In this document: positions 34,050-43,440 of the stretch, in pieces | How the letters are laid out: each line of letters opens with the position of its first letter | Position numbering within the stretch: the stretch's first letter is position 1 | From: CAVUFH01 sp963740835 | GTDB taxonomy: Bacteria; Actinomycetota; Acidimicrobiia; IMCC26256; PALSA-610 | Reading direction: 5' to 3' | DNA length: 64,000 nt | NCBI GenBank assembly: GCA_963740835.1 | Contig: CAVUFH010000003.1 | Coordinates: 248,001 to 312,000, forward strand | Program-made: the position numbers and the translations under genes | The notes under the pieces: generated by a model | The model's database searches: none | What the model was told of the DNA's origin: nothing | Seen by the model: only the letters and a program-made list of their open reading frames with translations

Positions 34050-34712
34050 TCAGGAATCTGCAGGATACCCGACCGCGACGGTGACGCGGCACGGGTCGTG
34101 GTCGTACAACGTCGCGAAGTCGTCGACGCTTCCCCCGCCCACCGACTTCACGACGCCTTCGCAAATGCCGCGGTGCAGGTTGCAGACGAGCTCGGGATAC
34201 GCCTCGGCGAGTTCGCGGAACGGGCAGTGCAGGAAGGCGATCGAGACGGCGTCGCCGTCGGCTTCGGCGACGGGGTCGAAGCCGAGCCGCTCGAGCTCGC
34301 TCGTGAGCGCCTTGGTGCACGATCGCGAACGGGTCCGGCGACCGGCTTCCGCGCCCCACTTCCGCCCGATGGCAGTGGCTTCCTCGCCGTCGGCGCCGAC
34401 CCGCTCGGCCAGCGCGGCCAGCAGCCCCGCGAGCAAGGTGTAGCTCGGCGGGTCGAACCCCAGGCTCGGTGCGCCCGAAGCGAGCGCGTACACGTGTTGC
34501 GGGCGGCCAACCGTGCCCCGGTGGACCGCTTCGAGGTCGACCAGGCCGGCCTCGCGCAGCCGCTCGAGATGCAGGCGCACGGTGTTGGCGTGGATGCCCA
34601 GCCGGTCGGCGAGCTCGGTCGCGCTGAGCGGATGGGTCGAGGACGCGAGCTCCTGATACATCGAGAAGCGCGTCTCGTCACCGAGTGCTTTCAGCACCGC
34701 GAGCATGTCCAT
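34050..34712 (-). CDS. SufR-like winged-helix regulator with putative Fe-S cysteines
   Basis: 220 residues from ATG 34712 (ATG 34751 in frame is less well placed). The winged helix reads LSATELADRLGIHANTVRLHL, then REAGLVDLE. The C-terminal third holds a cysteine series HCPFRELAEAYPELVC, HRGIC and DPCRV, which resembles the cluster-binding cysteines of SufR/COG2345 regulators. It probably senses Fe-S status and controls erpA and/or the divergent mrp. No operator was recognised in the AT-rich 61-bp gap. Confidence 0.78.
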   Translation of the reverse strand: MDMLAVLKALGDETRFSMYQELASSTHPLSATELADRLGIHANTVRLHLERLREAGLVDLEAVHRGTVGRPQHVYALASGAPSLGFDPPSYTLLAGLLAALAERVGADGEEATAIGRKWGAEAGRRTRSRSCTKALTSELERLGFDPVAEADGDAVSIAFLHCPFRELAEAYPELVCNLHRGICEGVVKSVGGGSVDDFATLYDHDPCRVTVAVGYPADS

Positions 34713-34773
34713 GGTCGCTTGACGGTAGCCCCAAATCGGGCATATTTTCAAGGCCTACACTGTTTTTATTCCC

Positions 34774-35965
34774 GTGACGCCTTCCTCGACGCCCGCTGCC
34801 CTCGGACCGCCGCCCACCCCGGACGACGTGCGCGGCATCCTCGCGGGCGTCCTCGACCCCGAGCTCAACGTCGGCATCGTCGACCTCGGCATGGTCAAGG
34901 AGATCGACGTCGCGCCGAACGGCGACGTGCGGGTGAAGGTGGCGCTCACGACCGCGGCGTGTCCGCTGCGGGGCCAGATCGCCACCGACGTGAAGTCGAA
35001 GGTCGCGGGGCTGGCGGGCGTCGGCGTCGTGCACGTCGACTACGGCGAGATGACCCAGGAGGAACGCTCGACGCTCATGCAGCGGGCCCGCAAAGAGGCG
35101 CAGCTCCGCGCGCCCTCGACCGAGGTCGCGCCGACGACGCGCGTGATTGCGGTCGGCAGCGGCAAGGGCGGCGTGGGCAAGTCCTCGGTGGCGGCGAACC
35201 TCGCCACTGCGCTCGCGGCGCGCGGCCTCACCGTCGGTGTCCTCGACGCCGACATCTGGGGCTTCTCGATCCCGCGCATGCTCGGCGTGCGCGGCCGTCT
35301 CGCCGGCACCAAGACCGACGACGGCAGGGGCAAGATCGCCCCGCAGGAGATCGAAGTCGGCCGGGGCCGGTTGAAGGTCGTGTCGATGGGGTTGCTCGTC
35401 GACGACGAGGACAGCGCGCTCGATGTGGCGCGGGCTGATCCTCGCCAAGGCGCTCGAGCAGTTCCTCACGGACGTGAAGTGGGGTGAGCTCGACTACCTG
35501 CTCATCGACATGCCACCCGGCACCGGCGACATCCAGATGGCGTTGTCCCGGCTCTTGCCGCAAGCCGAGATGCTCGTCGTGACGACGCCGGCCAAGGGTG
35601 CGCAGAAGGTCGCGGCACGGGTCGCCGACATGGCGCGGCGCTCGTACATGAAGGTGCTCGGCGTCATCGAGAACATGTCGGAGTTCGTCGCGCCCGACGG
35701 CAGCCGCCACGCGATCTTCGGTGAAGGTGGCGGCCGCCGCCTCGCCAAGATGACGGGCGCGCCGTTGGTGGGCTCGGTGCCGATCGAGGCCGCGGTCTCG
35801 GCAGGCGGCGACCACGGCCGGCCGGTCGTGCTCGACGCGCCCGACGCGGCCACGGCCCGCGCGTTCACGACGATCGCGGATCAGATCGCAACCGAGCTGC
35901 TCCCACCGGTCGAGATGGCCGGTTGCACCGCGCGGATGTTCGACCTCGTCCACCCGAGGCCGTGA
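34774..35965 (+). CDS. mrp: Mrp/ApbC-type Fe-S scaffold ATPase, frameshifted in this sequence
   Basis: From GTG 34774. An N-terminal MIP18/DUF59 domain (DPELNVGIVDLGMV) is followed by the P-loop GSGKGGVGKSS and VGVLDADIWGFSIPRML. The first frame ends its sense at VDDEDSAL; the next frame resumes WRGLILAKALEQFL to LVHPRP at 35965. One extra base near 35424 (CTCGATG for CTCATG) joins both to about 397 residues, the expected length. It binds and transfers Fe-S clusters in the cytoplasm. Confidence 0.9.
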
Positions 35966-35984
35966 CGCGCGCGAACAGCGCACC

Positions 35985-36729
35985 GTGTTCGGCGAGGTCG
36001 CCGAGGAGTACGAGCGGACGCGTCCGGGATACCCCGACGAGCTCTTCGACATGGTGATGCGGTTCGGCCGCCTCGAGGCCGGTGACCGCGCGCTCGAGAT
36101 CGGTGCCGGCACCGGCAAGGCGACACGCGGCTTCGTCGGGCGCGGACTCGACGTCACTGCGCTGGAGCCGAGCCCGGGCATGGCCGAACAATTGCGTCGC
36201 ATGCACGCGAACGTGGTCGAGACGACATTCGAGGACTGGTCGCCCGCCACGCTCCCGTTCCAGCTCGTGTTCGCCGCGCAGTCGTGGCACTGGGTCGGCG
36301 GCGAGGACCGCGCCGAGCGCGCCGCCGGTGCGATCGATCGGGGCGGGACGATCGCGCTGTTCTGGAACCTGCAGCAGCCCTTCACCGGATCGCTCGGTGA
36401 AGAGATCGCGGCCGTCTACGCCGAGATCGCGCCCGATGTCGAGCAGCTCACGACGCAGTGGCCGCTCGACCTGACGATCGGCGAGCTCGATGCATCCGAA
36501 CGCTTCGACGCCGTCAGCAAGCAGAGCATCGAGTGGTTCGAGCACTACTCCGCCACCGAGTACGCGGCGCTGATGGGCACGCACTCCAACCACCGGCTCC
36601 TCGACGACGCGGCTCGCGGCACGGCTGCAGCGCGCCGTCGGCGAGCTGATCGCGCGCCACGACGGCGTCGACGTGTCCTACCGGACCGACGTGTACCTCA
36701 CGCGCCGGCGCGACTCAGGCGGCGAGTGA
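35985..36729 (+). CDS. SAM-dependent methyltransferase, frameshifted near the end
   Basis: From GTG 35985. Motif I is ALEIGAGTGKATRGF; QSWHWVGGEDRAERAA and TIALFWNLQQP follow, as in the class of Smt-like methyltransferases with an AQSWHWVD-type segment. At about 36610 the frame changes; the neighbouring frame reads RLQRAVGELIARHDGVDVSY to a TGA at 36727-36729. One extra base explains it. Total length would be about 247 residues. The substrate is unknown. Confidence 0.8.
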
Positions 36730-37590
36730 CCAGGCGCCCTTGACGCCGGAGCCCTGGACCTTGCCCTCGGTCTTGAGCTTGAGCAGGTGCGCGTGCACCT
36801 GGCGCTGGGCCATGTCCATCAGCCCTTCCGGCGTGTCGACATAGAGCTCGTCGACGATCCGCGGGATCTTGGCCGGCCCGCTCTTCAACACCTTCAAGAT
36901 CTGGCGCTCGCGCATCTTGCGGTGCGCGACGTATTCGTCGAGCCACGCTTTCGGATCCTCGATGACCTCACCGTGGCCGGGCGCGAGCCGGGCCAGCCGC
37001 TTGATCTTGCGCAGGCGCTCGAGCGACGCGAGGTACTGGATCATGTCGCCGCCGCGCTGCGGATTGATGACGGTCGTGGTGCCATTGAGCACGTGGTCAC
37101 CGGTGAACACGAGCCGCTCTTCCTCGAGGAAGAAGCAGAGGTGGTTCGGCGCGTGGCCCGGGGTGTGCATCGCCTCGAGCCGGAACTCGGTGCCGTCGAT
37201 TGTCGCGCCGTCGGTGAGAACGAGGTCGAGCTTCAGATCGAACTCGTCGGCTTTCGGTGCCTTCCCGAACCCGGCGACGAGCGCGCCGGTCTGCGCGCGG
37301 ATCTTCTCCGCCGCCGGCCAGTGATCGGGATGGGTATGGGTGAGCAGCACCCACTTCACGCGGTCGCGCATGGATGCGCCCACGATCGCGTCGACGTGCG
37401 AGTCGACCGCTGGGCCGGGATCGACCACGGCGACTTCGTCGATGCCGACCAGATAGGTATTGGTGCCCGGGCCGGTCATCAGGCCGGGATTCGGCGCGAG
37501 CACGCGGCGCACGAGCGGCGACAACGCGCTCGGGACCCCGGGGATGAGTCGCGACGGCTGCGGCTGCTCGTCGTTCGCCGCACGGTTCAT
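36715..37590 (-). CDS. MBL-fold metallo-hydrolase (LACTB2-like)
   Basis: 291 residues from ATG 37590. The metallo-beta-lactamase signature HTHPDHWPAA, then TPGHAPNHLCFF, GDHVLNG and APGHGEVI supply the metal ligands. A C-terminal winged-helix-like tail (DMAQRQVHAHLLKL) is as in LACTB2-type nucleases. The start shares a base with the stop of the Nudix gene (TGATG), so the two are coupled. A hydrolase of thioesters or RNA is possible. Confidence 0.87.
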   Translation of the reverse strand: MNRAANDEQPQPSRLIPGVPSALSPLVRRVLAPNPGLMTGPGTNTYLVGIDEVAVVDPGPAVDSHVDAIVGASMRDRVKWVLLTHTHPDHWPAAEKIRAQTGALVAGFGKAPKADEFDLKLDLVLTDGATIDGTEFRLEAMHTPGHAPNHLCFFLEEERLVFTGDHVLNGTTTVINPQRGGDMIQYLASLERLRKIKRLARLAPGHGEVIEDPKAWLDEYVAHRKMRERQILKVLKSGPAKIPRIVDELYVDTPEGLMDMAQRQVHAHLLKLKTEGKVQGSGVKGAWSLAA

Positions 37591-38465
37591 CAACGCACGC
37601 CTCTGCCGGCGACGATGCGCTGCTCGTCGCGCACGCTGATGTCGGGAAGTGGAATCGTCCACGGCGTCGCGCGCGCGGCATCGTCCTCCGGAAGCACGAC
37701 GCGCTCGCCCGAGGCCTCGGCCACGACGCACAGCCGGCCGTCGGCGTCACGCGGCACCTGATCGAGCGCGGCGAACAACGCGGCGACCGACGAGAACCGC
37801 GCGAGTGCCTGCAGACTCCGCAGCGTGGGCAGGATGAGGTCGATCTCGCCGCGCTCGTGGCGCTCGAGTGCGGCGGCGGGGTGCACCCATTCGGACGCGA
37901 CCAGCTCGGCGTCGTCGTGCGCGCCGTCCTGGCCTTCCGGCGCGGGCGCCACGAAGAACCAGGTGTCGTAGCGGCGCGGCGCGCCGCTGGGCGTGAGCCA
38001 GTGCGCGAACACGCGCAGATCGGTGGCATCGATCACGAGGTCGTCGCGGGCGAGCACCTGTGCAAGCGTGGCGTGACCCGCGTTCAGGGCGTCGCGCCAC
38101 TCGGGTGCCGGCGTGGCCGGCGTGCCCGTGGGCGCGTCCCGCGCGAGCAGGATCCCCGCTTCCTCGAAGCACTCCCGGACCGCGGCAACGCGCCGGAGCA
38201 GACCGCCATCGGCCAAGCCGAGCTCGGCGCTCGCCTCCGCGTCGTCGATGCCGACGACGCGGCCGAGCGCCTGCGCGTCGCTCTCGTCGACCGCGCCGCC
38301 GGGGAATACGGTCGCGCCCGGCCCGAACACGGCCCGTGGTGTACGCCGCATCACGAAGACCTGAAGGTTCGGCACCTCGGTCGCGGACGCATCCCGGACC
38401 AACATGACCGTGGCCGCGCTGCGAATGGTCGCGTCGGGAACTCCTGCGCGACGGACCGCTTCCAC
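37590..38465 (-). CDS. Nudix hydrolase with inserted Nudix box (NUDT19-like)
   Basis: 291 residues from GTG/ATG 38465. The Nudix box is split: GGAVD lies some 35 residues before RECFEEAGI. This is the arrangement of NUDT19-type (RP2p) CoA-diphosphatases, which carry an insertion inside the box. A CoA or acyl-CoA pyrophosphatase is therefore plausible. It is divergent from selA with only 13 bp between start codons. Confidence 0.85.
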   Translation of the reverse strand: MEAVRRAGVPDATIRSAATVMLVRDASATEVPNLQVFVMRRTPRAVFGPGATVFPGGAVDESDAQALGRVVGIDDAEASAELGLADGGLLRRVAAVRECFEEAGILLARDAPTGTPATPAPEWRDALNAGHATLAQVLARDDLVIDATDLRVFAHWLTPSGAPRRYDTWFFVAPAPEGQDGAHDDAELVASEWVHPAAALERHERGEIDLILPTLRSLQALARFSSVAALFAALDQVPRDADGRLCVVAEASGERVVLPEDDAARATPWTIPLPDISVRDEQRIVAGRGVR

Positions 38466-38478
38466 ATTCGGAGTCTAC

Positions 38479-39851
38479 GTGGACGCGGGCGGCCGCGGAT
38501 TCCTCACCGCGTACGCTGCCGGGATCGACCCACGACGACAGCTTCCGAGCGTCGAGCGTGTTCTCGCCTCGCTCGAACCCGACATGCCACACGCGTTGCG
38601 CGCGCGCAGGTCGCGCGCGCGGCAGTCGACGCCGCGCGCGAGCGCGTGGCGCTCGGTCAGGTCGTGTCGACTGACGATGTCGCCAGTGACGCCCACGCGC
38701 GCATGACCGCACTGGAAGCACAGATGCTCCGGCCGGTGATCAACGCGACCGGCGTGCTGCTCCACACCAACCTCGGACGCGCGCCGCTCGGCGCGGACAC
38801 GATCGCGGCGATGGCGGCCGCATCGGGTGCGACCAATCTGGAATACCGGCTCGCCGAAGGGATCCGCGGTTCACGTCACGAGCACGCCGGCCATCTCCTC
38901 GCTGCCGCGTGCGGCGCCGAAGCCGGCATCGTCGTCAACAACAACGCGGCGGCGGTACTGCTCGTGCTGGCGACGCTCGCTCGCGACCGAGAGGTCGTCG
39001 TGTCGCGCGGTGAGCTGGTAGAGATCGGCGGCGGCTTCCGTGTGCCCGAGATCATGGCCGAGACCGGCGCCCACCTCGTCGAGGTCGGCACGACCAACCG
39101 CACGCGTCTCGCCGACTACGAGCGCGCGCTGAGCGAGCGCACTGCGATCCTGCTGAAGGTCCATGCGTCGAACTACCGCATGATCGGGTTCGTGTCGTCG
39201 ACACCGGTGTCGGAGCTCGCGGCGCTCGGGCCGCCCGTGATCGTCGACGCCGGTTCGGGTCTGCTCGACGAGCGCACCCCGTGGCTGCCGGCACGACCCG
39301 AATGGCTGCGCGACGAACCGGGCGCGCGGCAGTGCCTCGAGGCCGGCGCCGCGCTCGTCACCTTCTCCGGAGACAAGCTGCTCGGTGGACCGCAAGCCGG
39401 GGTGATCGTCGGTCGCCGCGATCTCGTGGAGCGGTGCAAGGCCCACCCGCTCGCGCGCGCGGTCCGCGCCGACAAGGCGACGCTCGCCGGCATGCAACAG
39501 GTCGCGCGCGCGTATCTCGAGGGCGACGTCGCCTCGATCCCCTTCTGGCGCATGGCCACCACAACGCTCGCCGAGCTCCGGGCGCGCGCAGAGGCGATCG
39601 CGCGCGCGATCACGAGCGCGAAGGTCGTCGACACCGAAGCGGTCGCCGGGGCCGGGTCACTGCCCGGCCTCGACATCCCATCCGTCGGAGTCGCGGTGGA
39701 GGCGTCCGGCACGCAACGGATCGCGGGCCGGTTGCGCCTCGGAGGTGTCGTTGCCCGGGTGGAGGACGGTCGCGTCGTGTGCGACCTCCGTTCCGTCGAT
39801 CCCGTCGACGACGAAGAGCTCACGGCGGCGCTCCGCGCCGCGCTCAACTAG
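38479..39851 (+). CDS. selA: L-seryl-tRNA(Sec) selenium transferase, frameshifted near the start
   Basis: Start GTG 38479 (best available). RRQLPSVERVLASLEPDMPH opens the first frame; near 38610, in a GCGCGCGCG run, the frame moves and continues ARAAVDAARERVALGQ and the catalytic core. Core signatures: INATGVLLHTNLGRAPL, VNNNAAAVLLVL, SRGELVEIGGGFRVPEI and the PLP lysine motif TFSGDKLLGGPQAG. Net loss of one base explains the shift. It converts Ser-tRNA(Sec) to Sec-tRNA(Sec) using selenophosphate. It is followed by selB with 14 bp between. Confidence 0.93.
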
Positions 39852-39865
39852 GCGGGGCCGAGCAG

Positions 39866-41659
39866 ATGCGCGTCGTCGCGACCGCCGGGCATGTCGACCA
39901 CGGCAAGTCGACGCTCGTGCTCGCGTTGACGGGCACCGACCCGGACCGGTTCGCGGAGGAGAAAGCGCGCGGGCTCACGATCGACCTCGGCTTCGCGTTC
40001 ACGACGCTGCCCTCCGGCACCGATGTCGGGTTCGTCGACGTACCCGGACACGTGCGGTTCGTGAAGAACATGCTCGCTGGCGTCGGCGCCGTCGAGATCG
40101 CGCTGCTCGTCGTCGCCGCGAATGAAGGATGGATGCCGCAGACCGCGGAACACGTCGCGATCTTGGAGCTCCTCGACATCCGGGCCGGGCTCGTCGCGGT
40201 GTCCAAGGCCGACCTCGTCGACGCGGAGACGCTCGAGCTCGCCCAGCTGGAGCTGGCCGACCACCTCGACGCGACACCGCTGGCGAGCTGGCCTGTCGTC
40301 GCCGTCGATGGCATCACCGGCCGTGGGCTCGACGACCTGCGCGCGGTGCTCGACGCGGTGTTGGCGGGCGCGCCGGAACCGCTCGATAGCGGGCGCCCGC
40401 GCGTCTGGATCGACCGGGTCTTCTCGGCGCGCGGTTCCGGCACCGTCGTCACCGGCACGCTCACCGGGGGTGCGCTGTCGGTCGACCAGGAAGTCGTCGT
40501 GGAGCCGGGCACGCGCGCGGCTCGGGTCCGTCGCATCGAGTCGCACGGCGCGCAGCGCGAGCGCGTCGAACCAGGGAGTCGCGTCGCGCTGAACCTCGCC
40601 GGCATCGAGCATGACGCGGTACGACGCGGCGACGCCGTCGTCCTGCCCGGGCAATGGGCCACGCCCACGACCGTCGACGTGGTCGTCCGGGCCGCGGCCG
40701 GCCAGGAGTTCGCTCGCCGCGGGCCGGTCGACGCGCACGTCGGTTCGGGCGAATGCGACGCGACGCTCCGCCTGATCGATGGCGTGTACGACGGGGCCGG
40801 TGATGCGTTCGGCCGTTTGCAACTGCCGGTCGGGCTCCCACTCGCCCCTGGCGATCGGCTGGTGCTGCGGTCGTCGGCGCGCCGCGCCACGACGGGTGGC
40901 GCCGAGGTGCTGGACGTCGCCCCGACGCGCCGGATCTCGGACGCGCCCCGCCGGCTCGCGCTCCCCCTTGCCGAACGCGTCCTCGCGGCTCGGCCGTGGG
41001 CGACCGCGGCCGAGCTCGGGCCGCTCGCGGGCGTCGCCGACGGCGAGGAATGGGCACGCGGGCTGTGCGCCGAGGGCCGCGCCGCAAATGTCGGTGGCTG
41101 GATCGTGAGCCCGGCCGTACGGGATGCCGTGCGGGAACGTGCGCGAACGGCGGTGGCGGCCGCGACCCATCTGGCCGGTGTGGACCTCGCCGGGCTGGCA
41201 TCGCAGTGCGGCATCGAGGCGCCCAAGCTCCGGGCCGCGCTCGCGGGTGAGCCACAAGTGGTGGTCGACCGCGATGTCGTCCGGAGCGCGGCGAGCACGC
41301 CGGTCGTCGACGATCCGGCGGCGCGCGCCCTGCTCGACGCGATGACCGCCCGGCCCTTCGATCCGCCCGCACCTTCAGAACTGGGCGCGTCACCCGCGCT
41401 CGTCCGCGCCCTGATCCGCGCCGGCGCGCTCGTCGACGTCGACGGCGTCGTCTTCGCCCGAGCGGCCTACGATGACGCCAAGGATCGCATCGCCCGCGCG
41501 GTCATCGAGCGCGGCGCACTCACCGTCTCGGATGTCCGCGACCTGTTGGGAACCAGCCGCAAGTACGTGGTGCCGTTGCTCACACGGTTCGATGCCGAAG
41601 GCGTGACGCGCCGGCGCGGCGACGAACGGATCCCCGGCGCGCGCGTCGCGCCGTCGTAG
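39866..41659 (+). CDS. selB: Selenocysteine-specific elongation factor
   Basis: 597 residues from ATG 39866. GTPase motifs: ATAGHVDHGKSTLV (G1), the LTIDLGF switch, DVPGHVRFVKNML (G3) and SKADLV (G4, NKXD type). An EF-Tu-like beta-barrel follows, and the C-terminal winged helices (LTVSDVRDLLGTSRKYVVPL) bind the SECIS hairpin. It delivers Sec-tRNA(Sec) to recoded UGA. It pairs with selA here and with tRNA-Sec at 9018-9108. Confidence 0.96.
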   Translation: MRVVATAGHVDHGKSTLVLALTGTDPDRFAEEKARGLTIDLGFAFTTLPSGTDVGFVDVPGHVRFVKNMLAGVGAVEIALLVVAANEGWMPQTAEHVAILELLDIRAGLVAVSKADLVDAETLELAQLELADHLDATPLASWPVVAVDGITGRGLDDLRAVLDAVLAGAPEPLDSGRPRVWIDRVFSARGSGTVVTGTLTGGALSVDQEVVVEPGTRAARVRRIESHGAQRERVEPGSRVALNLAGIEHDAVRRGDAVVLPGQWATPTTVDVVVRAAAGQEFARRGPVDAHVGSGECDATLRLIDGVYDGAGDAFGRLQLPVGLPLAPGDRLVLRSSARRATTGGAEVLDVAPTRRISDAPRRLALPLAERVLAARPWATAAELGPLAGVADGEEWARGLCAEGRAANVGGWIVSPAVRDAVRERARTAVAAATHLAGVDLAGLASQCGIEAPKLRAALAGEPQVVVDRDVVRSAASTPVVDDPAARALLDAMTARPFDPPAPSELGASPALVRALIRAGALVDVDGVVFARAAYDDAKDRIARAVIERGALTVSDVRDLLGTSRKYVVPLLTRFDAEGVTRRRGDERIPGARVAPS

Positions 41660-41679
41660 TTGCGCGACGTCGGTCGTAC

Positions 41680-41943
41680 CTAGTCGTCGTGTGGAAGCCG
41701 GCGGCGGCGCTCGGTCTCGGTGAGACCGCCCCAGATTCCGTGCGGCTCACGCACACGCAACGCGAAGTCGAGGCAGTCGGCGCGCACCTCACACTGTGCA
41801 CAGATGGCCTTCGCGCGCGCTTCGCGCAACTCCCGCTCATCACGTCGTTCGCCGACAGTCGGTGGGAAGAACAAGACGGACTCCGGACCGCGGCACGCGG
41901 CACGCAGGTGCCACGTCTCGTGAATGATGCCCAGCGCCACCAT
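41680..41943 (-). CDS. WhiB-family Fe-S regulator
   Basis: 87 residues from ATG 41943. The four cluster cysteines lie in RAACRGP and ICAQCEVRADCLDF (C-xn-C-x2-C-x5-C), followed by the WhiB turn GIWGGLTETERRRR. WhiB proteins bind a [4Fe-4S] cluster and act with the primary sigma as redox or NO sensors. The neighbours are nfeD and two Get3/ArsA ATPases; in mycobacteria whiB4 lies next to such an ATPase pair (Rv3679-Rv3680), so a WhiB4-like role is suggested. Confidence 0.93.
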   Translation of the reverse strand: MVALGIIHETWHLRAACRGPESVLFFPPTVGERRDERELREARAKAICAQCEVRADCLDFALRVREPHGIWGGLTETERRRRLPHDD

Positions 41944-42037
41944 GTCGGTACCCCCTCGGCCCCGCCGATGGCGGCGGAAGGTATCCGGCGATCCCGGAGG
42001 TGACAACAGCGCAGCCGAGAAAGGGCAGGAGTTCGCG

Positions 42038-43425
42038 CTATTTCGGGCGGCGGGCGCGCTCTCGGTGATCTCGCGCGCCGCCTTCGGGCGGTTCGACCTC
42101 GAGGACGACACCTTCCACGGCGACCACTCGTATCTCGGCGCCCGCCGTGATCGGCGTCGCGCGGTTCGTGCGCGCGCGCGCCACAACGCGTCGTGGATGC
42201 GCACGACGCCGTCCGGCGCGACATCCACCTCCGCCACTCCCATCTCGCCGATCAGCTCCTCCCGACCGATGGTGGGTGTCGAAAAGCGCGATCTGATCAT
42301 CGCCGTCATGCCCGAGAGCATGAACAGGACCGTGCCGCCGCACACGAGCGCGATGACCCACCACGACGGATCGAGCCGCGACGAACCGCCGTACAACGTC
42401 ACCGATCCCGCAACGAGTGACGCGGCGCCGATGAACGTCCACGCGCCGAGCCCCCCGGCCTGCAGGTCGATGGAGAGACCGAGGAGGCCGAGCAAGAGCA
42501 ACGCGATCGGCCACCACTGCACCGGGAGGTGCGAGAACCCGAAGCACGCGCCGATGACCGCGACCGCGCCCACGAACCCGGCGATACCGACCCCGGCGGT
42601 GAAGAACTCGAAGACGATGAGCGCGAAGCCGGCGACGAAGAGGAAGTACGCGACCCACGGCGTGTCGAGCGTGTGCGCGAGCTGCTGACCGAGATCGAGC
42701 TTGTGGAAGCGGACCTCTTGGTTCGGCTGCCGGCGCCGGTTGTTGCCCTCGCCGACGACGTCGGCGGTGTCGAGCTTCACCGGCTTGCCCGCGACCGTCA
42801 CCGTCTGCCCGTCGAGCGACACGATGAAGTCGCCGACGGTGGGTTGCACCGAGTTCACGACATCGAGACGGGAAGCCGTGCCCGACGACAGCCGGCGGTC
42901 CACGACCGCGTCGACGGTGCCTGTGCTCCGGCCGTTCGCGGCTTGCGCGGCGCGCACCTTGCGCACGACCTCGGCGCGCGGCGGATCACCCGGCTCGTCG
43001 AACCGCAACGGATGCGCCGGTCCGATGCCCGCGCCGGGTGCGACCGAGACGATCGGCGCGCTGAGCGCGAGGAGCGCGCTCGCGCCGCGGGCATCGGCGC
43101 CGGATGGGCCGATCCACACGCCGATCGGAACGGTCGCGTCCGCCACGATGTCGACGAGCTTGTCGACGTTCGCGTCGACCGCGCCGGTTCCCGCGAGCTG
43201 GATGACGAGCACGGTGGAATCGTTCTTCTCGGCCGCTCGCACCGAACTCTCCACGAGCGCGACGTTCGGAGGGTCGAGCAGCCCATCGACCTGTACGACG
43301 TCGATGCCGTTGGGCGCGTCCGCGGTGACGTCCTGGGCGGCGGCGGGCAACGCCAGCGCGCCGCCGAGCACGACGAGGACGAGCGCCAACAACATCCGGA
43401 TTCGGCGTGCAGCAGAGATCGGCAT
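42038..43425 (-). CDS. NfeD-like membrane protein with ClpP-class domain, frameshifted near the end
   Basis: Start ATG 43425. A signal peptide (RMLLALVLVVLGGALALPAAAQ) is followed by a ClpP-class protease-like domain (DVVQVDGLLDPP, VWIGPSGADARG) whose SAG-type serine motif is altered. Four or more membrane helices follow, then an OB-fold. At about 42180, in a GCGCGCGCG run, the frame shifts; the next frame reads TNRATPITAGAEIRVVAVEG to a TAG at 42038. Net loss of one base explains it. NfeD proteins act with stomatins on membrane protein quality. It is 15 bp from the divergent ATPase start. Confidence 0.85.
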
Positions 43426-43440
43426 CAGGGCTCTCGTAGC

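Noticed and set aside
12241..43425. Selenocysteine recoding (UGA readthrough) as the cause of split genes
   Set aside because: Both halves lie in different reading frames in glnE, mrp, selA, nfeD and the ferritin-like gene, so a frameshift and not an in-frame TGA is required.
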